Positions 46,635-54,264 are shown, counted from the stretch's first letter. The stretch: 64,000 bases of DNA from Deltaproteobacteria bacterium (GCA_016214955.1 JACRMN010000012.1:673901-737900); one strand, 5' to 3'. The notes: generated by a model not told the origin, from the sequence alone. Translations and numbers: made by a program.

Positions 46635-47033
46635 CTAGTGGATGTTGCCGATGGCCGCCTTGGCCGCGTCGTGCTTCACCTTCATCACGTTGGAGAGCGC
46701 CTGGAACTCCCGGCTCTCGCGCTGCATGTTCTCCTGCAGCTCCAGGTACTGGAGGTTGAAGCTCTGCGACTGCAGCTGCAGGGCCCGGCTGGCTTCCAGG
46801 AGGTCCTGGCCGCCGCCAGGCGCCGGCACCGGCGCGGTGGCGCCGGCCACCGCCCCGCGAACGGCGCCGGCCAGCACCGGCCCCCCGGGCAGGTGAGGGG
46901 CGGCGAAGGCCACGGTGGCGGCGAAGCCCTGGGCGGCGCCGCGCGAGGCGGCCTGGAGCACGGTGTCGAAGCGCGAGGGCTCGGCGGTGCGGTGGGCGGT
47001 GGGGGCGACGGAGACGGGGGTGAGGGTGCTCAT
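46635..47033 (-). CDS. Needle-like or filament protein, first gene of the T3SS operon
   Basis: A 132-aa protein with a low-complexity Ala/Gly/Pro start and a C-terminal amphipathic helical hairpin (about residues 80-132): LQLQSQSFNLQYLELQENMQ then FQALSNVMKVKHDAAKAAIGNI. The end matches the spacing of needle subunits (SNxxK, KD, AAIxN), and the gene precedes sctI and sctJ as yscF precedes yscI and yscJ. Needle proteins are usually about 80 aa, so the first 75 residues are extra. It is the only ATG-started gene of the operon, with a strong AAAGGAG 5 nt upstream, and should be the best-translated. Confidence 0.6.
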   Translation of the reverse strand: MSTLTPVSVAPTAHRTAEPSRFDTVLQAASRGAAQGFAATVAFAAPHLPGGPVLAGAVRGAVAGATAPVPAPGGGQDLLEASRALQLQSQSFNLQYLELQENMQRESREFQALSNVMKVKHDAAKAAIGNIH

Positions 47034-47059
47034 GGCTGCTCCTTTCGGACCGCGGCCAT

Positions 47060-47075
47060 CGCAACCGGCGTGCCT
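47060..47075 (-). promoter_or_regulatory. sigma54 (-24/-12) promoter of the T3SS operon
   Basis: Minus strand AGGCACG (47075-47069), CCGG, TTGCG (47064-47060). Against the consensus TGGCACG-N4-TTGCW only the first and last positions differ, and GG to GC spacing is exactly 10. Predicted start near 47050, 17 nt before the ATG at 47033, with AAAGGAG in between. An imperfect repeat GTGC-N8-GCAC overlaps the -24 element. Confidence 0.8.
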
Positions 47076-47153
47076 GTGGCAGCACCCGTGATCTCGCCCC
47101 GTTTGGCGCGAAGGGCGGCCGCCTGCCGGCCCCTTGGTCCGCGCCCTGGCCTG

Positions 47154-48353
47154 TCAGCGAGCGGCAGCCCGGAGCGCGCCCTTCTCCACCAGCACCTTGC
47201 CGTCCACCTCCACGGTGGCTCCCGGCAGGAAGGCCCAGGTACCGAAGGTGCTCGAGCTGGAGCCGCCGAGGGAGGTGTCGTCGCCCAGGGCCAGCGTCAC
47301 CATGCCTGCCGGAATGAAGTTGAGGAGGACCTTCTTGCCCGGGGCCCTGGCGTTGGGGTGGAGCCCGAAGTCGATACCAGCGAAGAGGTCCTTGCCGTCG
47401 CCCGCCGCCTCGTACAGCTCCTTCCACCGCGTGTAGGCAGCACCGGGCGCCGCCTGGTGGGCGGTGAGACGGCCCTTCTGGAAGGTCCAGCGCAGCTTCT
47501 CGATGGCGCCCGGGCCAAATGGCACCCTGTCGAACACCACCGTGCCCTCGGCGGTTCCGGCCACCGGGGCGATCATCGCCTCCCCGGCCGGCAGGTACAC
47601 GACAGCCGCCGCGCCACCCCTGGCGGCTCGCTCCGGCGTGATCGCGCCGTCGCTCAGCACCACGGGGCGGCCCTCGATGCCGAAGCGGAGGTCGGTCCCG
47701 CTGGGATGGGTGACGCGCACCTGGCGAGCGCCGGCCAGCGCTGCCAACACTGCGGCCCCGTTGGCCTGGATCTGGGCCGGGGGTGTGGCGAGCGCGGTCC
47801 AGAACAGCCTGGAGAGCTCGGCGCGCGTGAGCCCCAGGAGCTTGGCCGCGCCCTCGGTCGGGTAGAGGCCGTTGCCGACGTAGATCTGCTTCAGCCCCTT
47901 CTGCAGGGCGCGCTGGTTCCAGGCCACGAAGCCCTTGCCGACGGTGGCGATCCGCGATGCGGGCACGTCCCGGTACAGGCCGGGGTCCTCCAGCCCCTGC
48001 ACCGAGACATAGGCGTCCAGCGACTCCACGAGCTTGAGAGCGAAGCTGGCGCGGGCGGCGTCGTACTTCTCCGGCACCTCGGTGTAGTAGCGCTTGCCGG
48101 TCCGCTCGCGCCCCAGCGTCTGCAGCGGGTGGGCGCCGCGGCGGGCCACGGCCAGGGAGAGCTCCTCGACCAGATCCAGGTCACGGACCTGGCCCTCGAC
48201 CAGCACGAGATCGCCCTCCTTGATGCCGGAGGCCTCGCCGACGATCCGCTCGGCGATTCCCCTGGCGTCGACCTTGGCATCGGCGGCAGCGCGCGGCGCG
48301 AGGCCGAGCGCGAACAGGGCCACCAGGGTGGCCCGCGCGGCGTGACGGTTCAT
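47154..48353 (-). CDS. Exported aminopeptidase (M29-like)
   Basis: A 399-aa protein with a signal peptide (residues 1-24, cleaving after RAAA), then an aminopeptidase T-like fold. Family-like features are GDLVLVEGQVRDLDLVEELSLAV near the start, the GIDFGLHPNARAPGKKVLLNFIPAG stretch (about 315-340) and GDDTSLGGSSSSTFGTWAF near 352-370 where M29 enzymes keep metal ligands. M29 enzymes are usually cytoplasmic, so the signal peptide is notable. Start ATG 48353 has GGGGGAG 4 nt upstream. The symbol is left blank because the metal ligands cannot be assigned with confidence. Confidence 0.72.
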   Translation of the reverse strand: MNRHAARATLVALFALGLAPRAAADAKVDARGIAERIVGEASGIKEGDLVLVEGQVRDLDLVEELSLAVARRGAHPLQTLGRERTGKRYYTEVPEKYDAARASFALKLVESLDAYVSVQGLEDPGLYRDVPASRIATVGKGFVAWNQRALQKGLKQIYVGNGLYPTEGAAKLLGLTRAELSRLFWTALATPPAQIQANGAAVLAALAGARQVRVTHPSGTDLRFGIEGRPVVLSDGAITPERAARGGAAAVVYLPAGEAMIAPVAGTAEGTVVFDRVPFGPGAIEKLRWTFQKGRLTAHQAAPGAAYTRWKELYEAAGDGKDLFAGIDFGLHPNARAPGKKVLLNFIPAGMVTLALGDDTSLGGSSSSTFGTWAFLPGATVEVDGKVLVEKGALRAAAR

Positions 48354-48484
48354 GACGCTCCCCCGGCGCGCGCCCGCCTGCGGCGCGCGCGGCACGTGAC
48401 GACGGGTGAGATGCTACGCCTCGCCTGCGAGAGGAGTCCGGGCCGCCGTCCGCTCATTCGGGTTCCCGCCGAGGGACCGCCGCA

Positions 48485-49765
48485 GTGGTATGGTCTGCCG
48501 GCGTGGCCGCCGCCGAACACCTGCGCCGCCTCTCCGACGCCGTCGTCGCCGCGCAGCGTCCCATCCGCATCCTCAAGGCCATCAACTGGGGGCAGCGGGT
48601 CCACGAGCAGTTCTTCAAGGCCGGCGCCTGCGAGCTGCCCCGCCCCGAGTACCCGCCGCTGGGCTTCGACCCCGGCGAGAAGGCGCGGGAGCTGCGCGCC
48701 CTCTCGCGCAGGATGCGGGGCCACAACCCGGTGGAGAAGCTGCTCCGCGACAAGTGCGCCGAGTACCTCACCATCGTGCGGATGCTGGAGGCCCGCGCCA
48801 CCCGCCGCTTCTACGAGCTCTCGCGCCAGATCTACGGCGAGCCGCGCCAGCGCTTCCCCGACCACGCGGTGGACAACCTGGCCATCGCCCGGCTCTGGGC
48901 CGCCCGGCCGCGGGCCCGCGCCGAGGAGCCCTGCATCCCGGCCGAGGAGGCCGCCGAGCAGGTGGCCCGCATCTGCGCCCCCTACCTGGGCGGCAAGGTG
49001 ACGGTGGCGGTGCGCAGCCGGCTCACCGCCAACGCCGCCTCGGGCGCCACCAAGATCTCGCTCAAGAAGGGGGTGCTCTTCACGCCCCGGCAGGTGAAGG
49101 CCCTGGCCCACCACGAGGGGCTCTGGCACGTGCTCACCAGCAAGAACGGCTTCGCCCAGCCGGTGCTCACGGTGCTGGGCGTGGGGCTGCCGCGCCACGT
49201 GGAGAGCCAGGAGGGCGGCGGCGTGGTGGCCGAGTTCCTCTCCGGCAACATCACCGACGAGCGGTACATCGAGCTGGGCGAGCGGACCATCTGCGTGGAC
49301 ATGGCCGCCCGCGGCGCCGACTACCTGGAGGTGTACCGCTACCTCCAGAGCCGCTTCGCCCCGCAGCGGGCGGCGCAGCTCTGCGAGCGGGTGTTCCGCG
49401 GCGGCGTGCTCACCGGCGGCGCGCCGTTCACCAAGGACGCCGCCTACCAGCGCGGCTACTGCCGGACCTTCAACTTCCTGCGGGCGGCGCTGGAGCAGCG
49501 CGACGTGGACCTGGTGCGCGCCTTCCTCTGCGGCAAGATGAGCGTGGACCAGGCGGAGCAGGTGCGCGACCTCACCGAGGAGGGCATCGTCGCCGGGCCG
49601 GTGCACCTGCCGGCCTGGTTCGACGACCTCGACCGGCTCCACGCCATGGTCACCCACTCGGTGACCATGAACCGCTTCTCGCTGCCGGTCATCCACCGCT
49701 ACTACGCCCGCCGCAAGGTGGGCCGCGCCGACCCGCAGGATCCGGGCGGCTGGCCCGGGGGCTAG
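48485..49765 (+). CDS. DUF1704 / QEGLA-motif metallopeptidase (MATCAP-like)
   Basis: A 426-aa protein of the DUF1704 family (TIGR02421, flavohemoglobin expression-modulating QEGLA motif), now known to include the eukaryotic tubulin tyrosine carboxypeptidases MATCAP. The zinc motif is HHEGLWHVLTSKNG, matching HExxxH; the second motif reads ESQEGGGVVAEF, so QEGLA is changed to QEGGG but the zinc-binding Glu remains. Start is ambiguous: GTG 48485 has GAGGGA 8 nt upstream; GTG 48503 lies 8 nt after a TATGGT and could be a leaderless start. Substrate in bacteria is unknown. It is followed after 3 nt by the OCD gene. Confidence 0.87.
   Translation: MVWSAGVAAAEHLRRLSDAVVAAQRPIRILKAINWGQRVHEQFFKAGACELPRPEYPPLGFDPGEKARELRALSRRMRGHNPVEKLLRDKCAEYLTIVRMLEARATRRFYELSRQIYGEPRQRFPDHAVDNLAIARLWAARPRARAEEPCIPAEEAAEQVARICAPYLGGKVTVAVRSRLTANAASGATKISLKKGVLFTPRQVKALAHHEGLWHVLTSKNGFAQPVLTVLGVGLPRHVESQEGGGVVAEFLSGNITDERYIELGERTICVDMAARGADYLEVYRYLQSRFAPQRAAQLCERVFRGGVLTGGAPFTKDAAYQRGYCRTFNFLRAALEQRDVDLVRAFLCGKMSVDQAEQVRDLTEEGIVAGPVHLPAWFDDLDRLHAMVTHSVTMNRFSLPVIHRYYARRKVGRADPQDPGGWPGG
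48489..48494 (+). promoter_or_regulatory. -10-like TATGGT before GTG 48503
   Basis: TATGGTCTGCCGGC then GTG. It resembles the hisC arrangement (TAGTCTGCCG...ATG). If used, the DUF1704 protein would start at 48503 rather than 48485. Confidence 0.35.
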
Positions 49766-49768
49766 CCC

Positions 49769-50698
49769 ATGTCCGGCGGGCGCATCCCGTTCCTCACGGC
49801 CGAGGAGGTCCACGCGGCGCTGCCGCTCGGGGCGCTGGTGGGGGCGCTGTGGGAGGCCTTCCGGCGCGGGGCCGAGGTGCCGCTGCGCCACGTCCACGCC
49901 CTCGACGGCGGGCGGCTCCTGCTCATGCCGGCCTGGGAGCGGGGTGGCCCGGCGGGCGTGAAGCTGGCGACGGTGTTCCCGGAGAACGGGGCCCGCGGAC
50001 TGCCCACGGTGTCGGCGCTCTACGTGCTGCTCGACGAGCGCGGCCAGCCGCGGGCGGTCCTCGACGGCGAGGCGCTGACGCTGCGCCGGACCGGGGCGGC
50101 CTCGGCGCTGGCGGCCGGCTACCTGGCGCGCCCGGAGAGCAAGGTGCTGCTGGTGGTGGGCACGGGGCGGCTCGCCCCCTGGATGGCCCGGGCCCATGCG
50201 GCGGTGTGCAGCTTCGAGAAGGTGCTGGTGTGGGGGAGGGCCTGGGAGAAGGCGGTGCTCACCGCGGCGGAGCTGGCGCGGGACGGCCTGCCGGCCCGGG
50301 CCGCGCCCGACCTCGCCGAGGCCCTCTCCGAGGCCGACGTGGTCACCGCCGCCACCACCTCGCGGGAGCCGCTCCTCCTCGCCTCGCAGGTGCGCCCCGG
50401 CACCCACCTCGACCTGGTGGGCGGGTTCACGCCGGAGATGCGCGAGGCGGACGACGCGCTCGTGGCCCGGGCCTCGCTGTTCGTGGACACGCGGGAGGGC
50501 GCGCTCGCCGAGGCCGGCGACCTGGTCCAGCCGATCTCCCGCGGTCTCCTGCAGCCCGCGGCGGTGCGGGCCGACCTGGCCGATCTCTGCGCCGAGCGCC
50601 ACCCCGGGCGGCGTTCGCTCGGCGAGATCACCCTCTTCAAGTCGGTGGGCACCGGGCTCGAGGACCTGGCCGCGGCGCGGCTGGCGGTGGGAGGGTAG
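49769..50698 (+). CDS. Ornithine cyclodeaminase / mu-crystallin family protein
   Basis: A 309-aa NAD(P)-binding enzyme of the OCD/mu-crystallin family. Landmarks: VPLRHVHALDGGRLLLMPA, GVKLATVFPENGARGLPTVSA, the conserved LDGEALTLRRTGAASALAAGYLARPES stretch split over about 92-117, and the Rossmann loop VVGTGRLAPWMARAH. The typical GxGxQA is replaced by GTGRLA. Members act as ornithine cyclodeaminases, ketimine reductases or alanine dehydrogenases; the substrate here is open. It begins 3 nt after the DUF1704 gene and is very likely co-transcribed. Confidence 0.9.
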   Translation: MSGGRIPFLTAEEVHAALPLGALVGALWEAFRRGAEVPLRHVHALDGGRLLLMPAWERGGPAGVKLATVFPENGARGLPTVSALYVLLDERGQPRAVLDGEALTLRRTGAASALAAGYLARPESKVLLVVGTGRLAPWMARAHAAVCSFEKVLVWGRAWEKAVLTAAELARDGLPARAAPDLAEALSEADVVTAATTSREPLLLASQVRPGTHLDLVGGFTPEMREADDALVARASLFVDTREGALAEAGDLVQPISRGLLQPAAVRADLADLCAERHPGRRSLGEITLFKSVGTGLEDLAAARLAVGG

Positions 50699-50790
50699 GG
50701 GCCCGCCAGGGGCCCCGCCCGGCACGGCCCGGAGAGACAGCGCCGGCGCACCTGTGGTCTGCTCCCCGTGAACCCGCACCCGGAGCCCGC

Positions 50791-51165
50791 ATGCGCCTCC
50801 TCGCCCTTCTCGCCGTCCTCTCCTCCTCGGGCTGCGTTGCCCATGCCGTCAGCCCCCTGTTCGCCCTCCCCAAGGAACGGGCCACCGAGTGCGCTGCCCA
50901 CTGCGCCGCGCTCGACATGCGCCTCGCGGCGGTGGTCCTGGTCATGAACGCCGCCGGCTGCGTCTGCGAGCCCCGTACGGCCGCCGCCTCCCTGAGCGGG
51001 GGAGCGGCCGCCGCCGCCGGGGGCGCGACCATCGCCGCGCTCCAGCAGCAACAACAGCAACAGCAGTCGCAGCGGCCGGGCCAGCCGCCCGGGACGCCGC
51101 CCTACACCGCGCCCCCGCACGCGCCTCCATACACGCCGCCGTACACGCCGCCCGCGCACCGCTGA
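50791..51165 (+). CDS. Small lipoprotein with poly-Gln and PPYT repeats
   Basis: A 124-aa predicted lipoprotein. The signal ends at lipobox SSGC (Cys near residue 15). The mature part has four more cysteines (C-x3-C and C-x-C), a Gly/Ala-rich segment, eight consecutive Gln coded by mixed CAG and CAA, and a Pro tail with repeated APPHAPPYTPP motifs. CCGGAG precedes the ATG. No family recognised. A strong hairpin follows the gene. Confidence 0.75.
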   Translation: MRLLALLAVLSSSGCVAHAVSPLFALPKERATECAAHCAALDMRLAAVVLVMNAAGCVCEPRTAAASLSGGAAAAAGGATIAALQQQQQQQQSQRPGQPPGTPPYTAPPHAPPYTPPYTPPAHR

Positions 51166-51200
51166 GCGCGCCGCCCGCGCGGGCCGTGTCCGCGCCCACA

Positions 51201-51233
51201 GCGCCGCCGTGTCCGGCGGTACACCGGCGGCGC
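51201..51233 (+). terminator. Terminator-like hairpin
   Basis: GCGCCGCCG (51201-51209) pairs with CGGCGGCGC (51225-51233), extended by TGT/ACA with one bulged C. It lies 36 nt after the poly-Gln lipoprotein stop. No U-tract. Confidence 0.45.
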
Positions 51234-51338
51234 GAGCGGGCCGTGACGACGCCACTTCGCGCGCGGCACGCCCGCTGCAGTCACCAGGGAGGACGGCCGG
51301 AGCAAGGTCGCCCCGGCCGCAACTCCCTGGAGCCTCCC

Positions 51339-51578
51339 ATGGCCGCACCTCGCAAGACGCTGGTCCTCTTCCTCCTCGCCATCGCCGTCGCCATCAGCCT
51401 CGCCGTGGCCGTGCTCACCGAGCCGGAGCGGGAGCGCAGCGCCGCGGTCCAGGCGGTGATCCCCACCGCCGCCGCGGCGACGCCCGCGCCCTCGAAGCCG
51501 CCGCCCCCTCCGGCCGAGCCCGCCCCCGAGCCCACGGCCGAGGAGGTCGCCGCCTTCGAGAAGCCGGCGCCGAAGTAG
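51339..51578 (+). CDS. 79-aa single-TM Pro-rich protein
   Basis: A small membrane protein: basic start (MAAPRKT), one TM helix (about residues 7-27, LVLFLLAIAVAISLAVAVL), then an extracytoplasmic Ala/Pro/Glu tail (APSKPPPPPAEPAPEPTAEE). The arrangement resembles the N-terminal half of TonB-like linkers but no receptor-binding domain follows. A GGAG lies 6-7 nt before the ATG. Function unknown. Confidence 0.65.
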   Translation: MAAPRKTLVLFLLAIAVAISLAVAVLTEPERERSAAVQAVIPTAAAATPAPSKPPPPPAEPAPEPTAEEVAAFEKPAPK

Positions 51579-51595
51579 CCCGGCAGCCGGGCGGT

Positions 51596-51635
51596 CCGCC
51601 GGCCCTCGCCTGTGGTGCGGGGGGAGGGCCGGCGG
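51596..51635 (+). terminator. 12-bp-stem terminator hairpin before hisC
   Basis: CCGCCGGCCCTC (51596-51607) is perfectly complementary to GAGGGCCGGCGG (51624-51635), with a 16-nt loop. It lies 18 nt after the 79-aa gene and 32 nt before the hisC -10 box. No U-tract. Confidence 0.5.
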
Positions 51636-51666
51636 CCGCGCTTTCCGCGGCCCGCAGCCTGCGTGC

Positions 51667-51672
51667 TAGTCT
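51667..51672 (+). promoter_or_regulatory. -10 box TAGTCT of hisC
   Basis: TAGTCT is followed by GCCGCCGCC and the ATG at 51682 (9 nt). No Shine-Dalgarno is present, so the mRNA is probably leaderless or nearly so. Confidence 0.5.
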
Positions 51673-51681
51673 GCCGCCGCC

Positions 51682-52725
51682 ATGGACGCCTGGAAGCCCC
51701 ACCTGTCGCAGCTCGCGCCCTACCCGTACAAGCGGGTCGACGCGCGGGTGAAGCTGGATCAGAACGAGAGCCCGGAGGAGTTGCCGGCTGCCGTGAAGGA
51801 GCGGGCGCTGGCCCGCCTGGCCGCCCTGCCCTGGAACCGCTACCCGGACCTGCACGGCGAGGAGGTGCGCGAGGCCGTGGCCCGCTTCGCCGGCTGGCCG
51901 GCCGAGGGCGTGGCCGTGGCCCCGGGCTCCAACTTCCTGGTGCTGGCGCTGGGCCAGGCCGCGCGGCGCGTGCTCGATACCTCCCCCTCGTTCGCCTACT
52001 ACGAGGGGGCGGCCAGGCTCTCCGGCGTGGAGTACCGGGCGGTGAAGCTGGGCCAGGACTTCGGCCTCCCGGTCGGCGGCCTGCTCGCGGCCCTCTCCGG
52101 CGACCCGGGCGTCCTCTTCCTCTCCCAGCCCCACGCGCCCACCGGCAGGCTCTTCCCCCGCGCCGAGGTGGAGTCGCTGGTGAAGGCTGCCACCGAGCGC
52201 GGCTGGATGGTGGTGCTCGACGAGGCCTACCACCAGTTCGCGAGGAGCGACCTGCGCGACCTCGCCCGCCAGAACCCGCGCGTGGTCCTGCTCCGCACCT
52301 TCTCCAAGGCCTGGTGCCTGGGCGGCATCCGCGGCGGCTACCTGCTCGGCGCCCCCGAGGTGGCGGGCAAGATCCAGTCGATGCTGCCGCCGTTCCTCAT
52401 CCCGGCCCACACCGGCGCCATCCTGCTCTCCGCGCTGGAGTCGCCCGGCTACGTGGAGGCGCTCGCCGGCCGCATCGCTGCCGAGCGGGAGCGGCTGCAG
52501 GCGGGCCTGGCGCGCCACCCCACCTGGAAGGCGAGCCCCAGCGCCACCAACTTCGTGCTCATCCGCACGCCCGACGCCAGGGCCGCCTACGAGGGGCTGC
52601 TCTCGAGGAGCGTGCTGGTGCGCCGGCAGGACCACTACCCGGGCCTCCAGGGCTGCATCCGGGTGACGGTGGGCTCGCCGGCCGAGAACGACGCCTTCCT
52701 GGCGGCCGCCCTGGCGCTGCCGTAG
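51682..52725 (+). CDS. hisC: Histidinol-phosphate aminotransferase
   Basis: A 347-aa PLP-dependent class I/II aminotransferase that converts imidazole-acetol phosphate to histidinol phosphate. Landmarks: KLDQNESPEELP at the substrate arm, APGSNFLVLAL, SQPHAPTGRLFP, VVLDEAYHQFA with the PLP-ring Asp, and LRTFSKAWCLGGIRGGY with Schiff-base Lys209. Length is typical. It is 6 kb away from hisDBHA, so the pathway genes are split. Narrow substrate calls in this family can be wrong, but the match is to HisC. Confidence 0.93.
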   Translation: MDAWKPHLSQLAPYPYKRVDARVKLDQNESPEELPAAVKERALARLAALPWNRYPDLHGEEVREAVARFAGWPAEGVAVAPGSNFLVLALGQAARRVLDTSPSFAYYEGAARLSGVEYRAVKLGQDFGLPVGGLLAALSGDPGVLFLSQPHAPTGRLFPRAEVESLVKAATERGWMVVLDEAYHQFARSDLRDLARQNPRVVLLRTFSKAWCLGGIRGGYLLGAPEVAGKIQSMLPPFLIPAHTGAILLSALESPGYVEALAGRIAAERERLQAGLARHPTWKASPSATNFVLIRTPDARAAYEGLLSRSVLVRRQDHYPGLQGCIRVTVGSPAENDAFLAAALALP

Positions 52726-52742
52726 GGGGCAAGGAGGCTTTC

Positions 52743-53354
52743 GTGAAGCCTGTCTCGCCCGGCAATCCCTGCCCCTTCCTGCGCGCGCTGGTGGCGGTGG
52801 GGCTGCTCTCCGACGAGGTGGAGCCGCTCGGCCGGCTGTCCGCCACCGTGGCCCGGGTCGCGGCCGCCGGCGACGGCCGGCCACGGCTGCCGGCCCTGGC
52901 CATCCGGGCCATCGCCCTCGTCGCCGCCGGGCTCGGCCCGGCGCAGCTCGCCCGGACCGGGCTGGGCGGGCTCCGGCTCGGGGCCCTGCGCGGGGGGCCG
53001 CTCGACAAGCGGGGCGCAGGCTCCGGCATCCTCGACGCGCGCGGCGAGGTGGTCGAGGCGGAGCTGGCGCGGCTCGACACCTTCGCCAGCGACAAGGAGT
53101 CGCCCGACGGGACCACCGAGCGCGGCCTCTCGCTCGCCGAGCTCACCCGCTTCATGGACGCCAACTTCGCGCGGGCCGCCGGACGCCGCCGCATCGTGGA
53201 CCGCAAGCTGATGGACGGCGAGTGGCCGGTGCTCCTCCAGGTGCTGGGCCGCGACGGGGCCGAGGGGCGCTACCTCCCGGTGGCCGACGTCGGGAGGCTG
53301 TTCGCCGAGCGCAAGCTGCCACGGCGGATGCTCGACCGCCTGGCGCTGCCGTAG
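52743..53354 (+). CDS. Conserved unknown protein with an N-terminal PCP motif
   Basis: A 203-aa soluble protein, not recognised with confidence. It opens VSPGNPCPFLRALVAVGLL, resembling the Pro-Cys-Pro motif whose Cys ligates heme in family-2 peroxidases and unspecific peroxygenases. Other marked stretches are RGGPLDKRGAGSGILD, LTRFMDANFARAAGRRR and LMDGEWPVLLQVLG. There is no signal peptide. GTG 52743 has AAGGAGG 5 nt upstream and lies 17 nt after hisC, so the two are probably co-transcribed. The peroxygenase link is inference from one motif. Confidence 0.75.
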   Translation: MKPVSPGNPCPFLRALVAVGLLSDEVEPLGRLSATVARVAAAGDGRPRLPALAIRAIALVAAGLGPAQLARTGLGGLRLGALRGGPLDKRGAGSGILDARGEVVEAELARLDTFASDKESPDGTTERGLSLAELTRFMDANFARAAGRRRIVDRKLMDGEWPVLLQVLGRDGAEGRYLPVADVGRLFAERKLPRRMLDRLALP

Positions 53355-53397
53355 CCGCAGCCGGCCGGCGGCCGCGCCTTCTCGGGGCTCGGAGAAG

Positions 53398-54186
53398 ATG
53401 CAGAATGGCCGGATGCGAACCGCCCCCTCCGGCTGGAAGGCGCTGCTCCTCACCCCGGTGCAGGTGCTGCTCACCCTCGGCCTCTTCGCCGAGGTGTCCC
53501 TCCTCCTCGGCCTGGCCGCCTGGCCCGCAACGGCCGCCTGGCTCTGGGTGGCGGGGCGCCTCCCGGCCGAGGGGCCGCTCCGGCTTCTGGGCCTGTGCGT
53601 GGCCTCGGCCGGGGCCTACTTCGTCTTCGGGCTCGCGCTCCTCGCGGTGCTGCCGCTCGCCCGCTGGGCCACGCTGGCGCCGGGAACGCCGGTGGGCCGC
53701 TACGACTACTTCTCCCTGCGCGCCTGGCGCTGGGCCAGCTTCAACGCCCTCACGCTGGCGCTCCGCTTCTCGTTCGTGAACTGGGTGCGGCTCACGCCCT
53801 TCCTGCCGCTCTACCACCGGCTCATGGGGGCGCGCATCGGCCGGCGGGTGCAGATCAACACCGCGGTGATGGCCGACCAGAACCTCATCACCATCGGCGA
53901 CGACACCGTCATCGGAGGCGACGTCACCCTGGTGGCCCACTCGGCCGAGCGCGGCCGAATCGTCGCCGCCCCGGTGCACATCGGCAGCCGGGTGACGGTG
54001 GGGCTCATGGCCGTCATCCTCCCGGGCTGCCACATCGGCGACGGCGCGGTCATCGCCGCCGGCGCGGTGCTCTCCAAGGGGGCGCGGGTGGGTCCGGGCG
54101 AGGTCTGGGCCGGCGTGCCGGCGCGCCGGGTGGGGCGCCGCCGCGCGGTCCGCACCCCGGCGGGATCCCCGCCGCCGGCGACCTGA
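53398..54186 (+). CDS. Hexapeptide-repeat (left-handed beta-helix) acyltransferase with two TM segments
   Basis: A 262-aa membrane-attached acyltransferase. Two hydrophobic segments (about residues 20-50 and 62-88) precede the LbetaH repeat domain: ARIGRRVQINTAV, NLITIGDDTVIGGDVTL, VHIGSRVTVGLMAVILPG, CHIGDGAVIAAGAV and the closing PGEVWAGVPARRVG. This architecture is seen at the C-terminus of some peptide-synthetase and polysaccharide acetyltransferases. Start is uncertain: ATG 53398 or ATG 53413, neither with a well-spaced ribosome binding site. The acceptor is unknown. Confidence 0.86.
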   Translation: MQNGRMRTAPSGWKALLLTPVQVLLTLGLFAEVSLLLGLAAWPATAAWLWVAGRLPAEGPLRLLGLCVASAGAYFVFGLALLAVLPLARWATLAPGTPVGRYDYFSLRAWRWASFNALTLALRFSFVNWVRLTPFLPLYHRLMGARIGRRVQINTAVMADQNLITIGDDTVIGGDVTLVAHSAERGRIVAAPVHIGSRVTVGLMAVILPGCHIGDGAVIAAGAVLSKGARVGPGEVWAGVPARRVGRRRAVRTPAGSPPPAT

Positions 54187-54264
54187 CCCGGACGGGAGCC
54201 AGGGAAGGTTTCCTGGCAGGTCTCCGTAGGCTCGGGTGTAGCCCCACCGACCACGGAGATCGAC

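Noticed and set aside
39031-47033. Reading the export cluster as a flagellar operon.
   Set aside because: SctJ has a lipobox and one C-terminal TM rather than the FliF layout, and SctI-like rod protein is present; no flagellin, hook, rod or FliG genes are seen. Only the FliO-like gene fits a flagellum.
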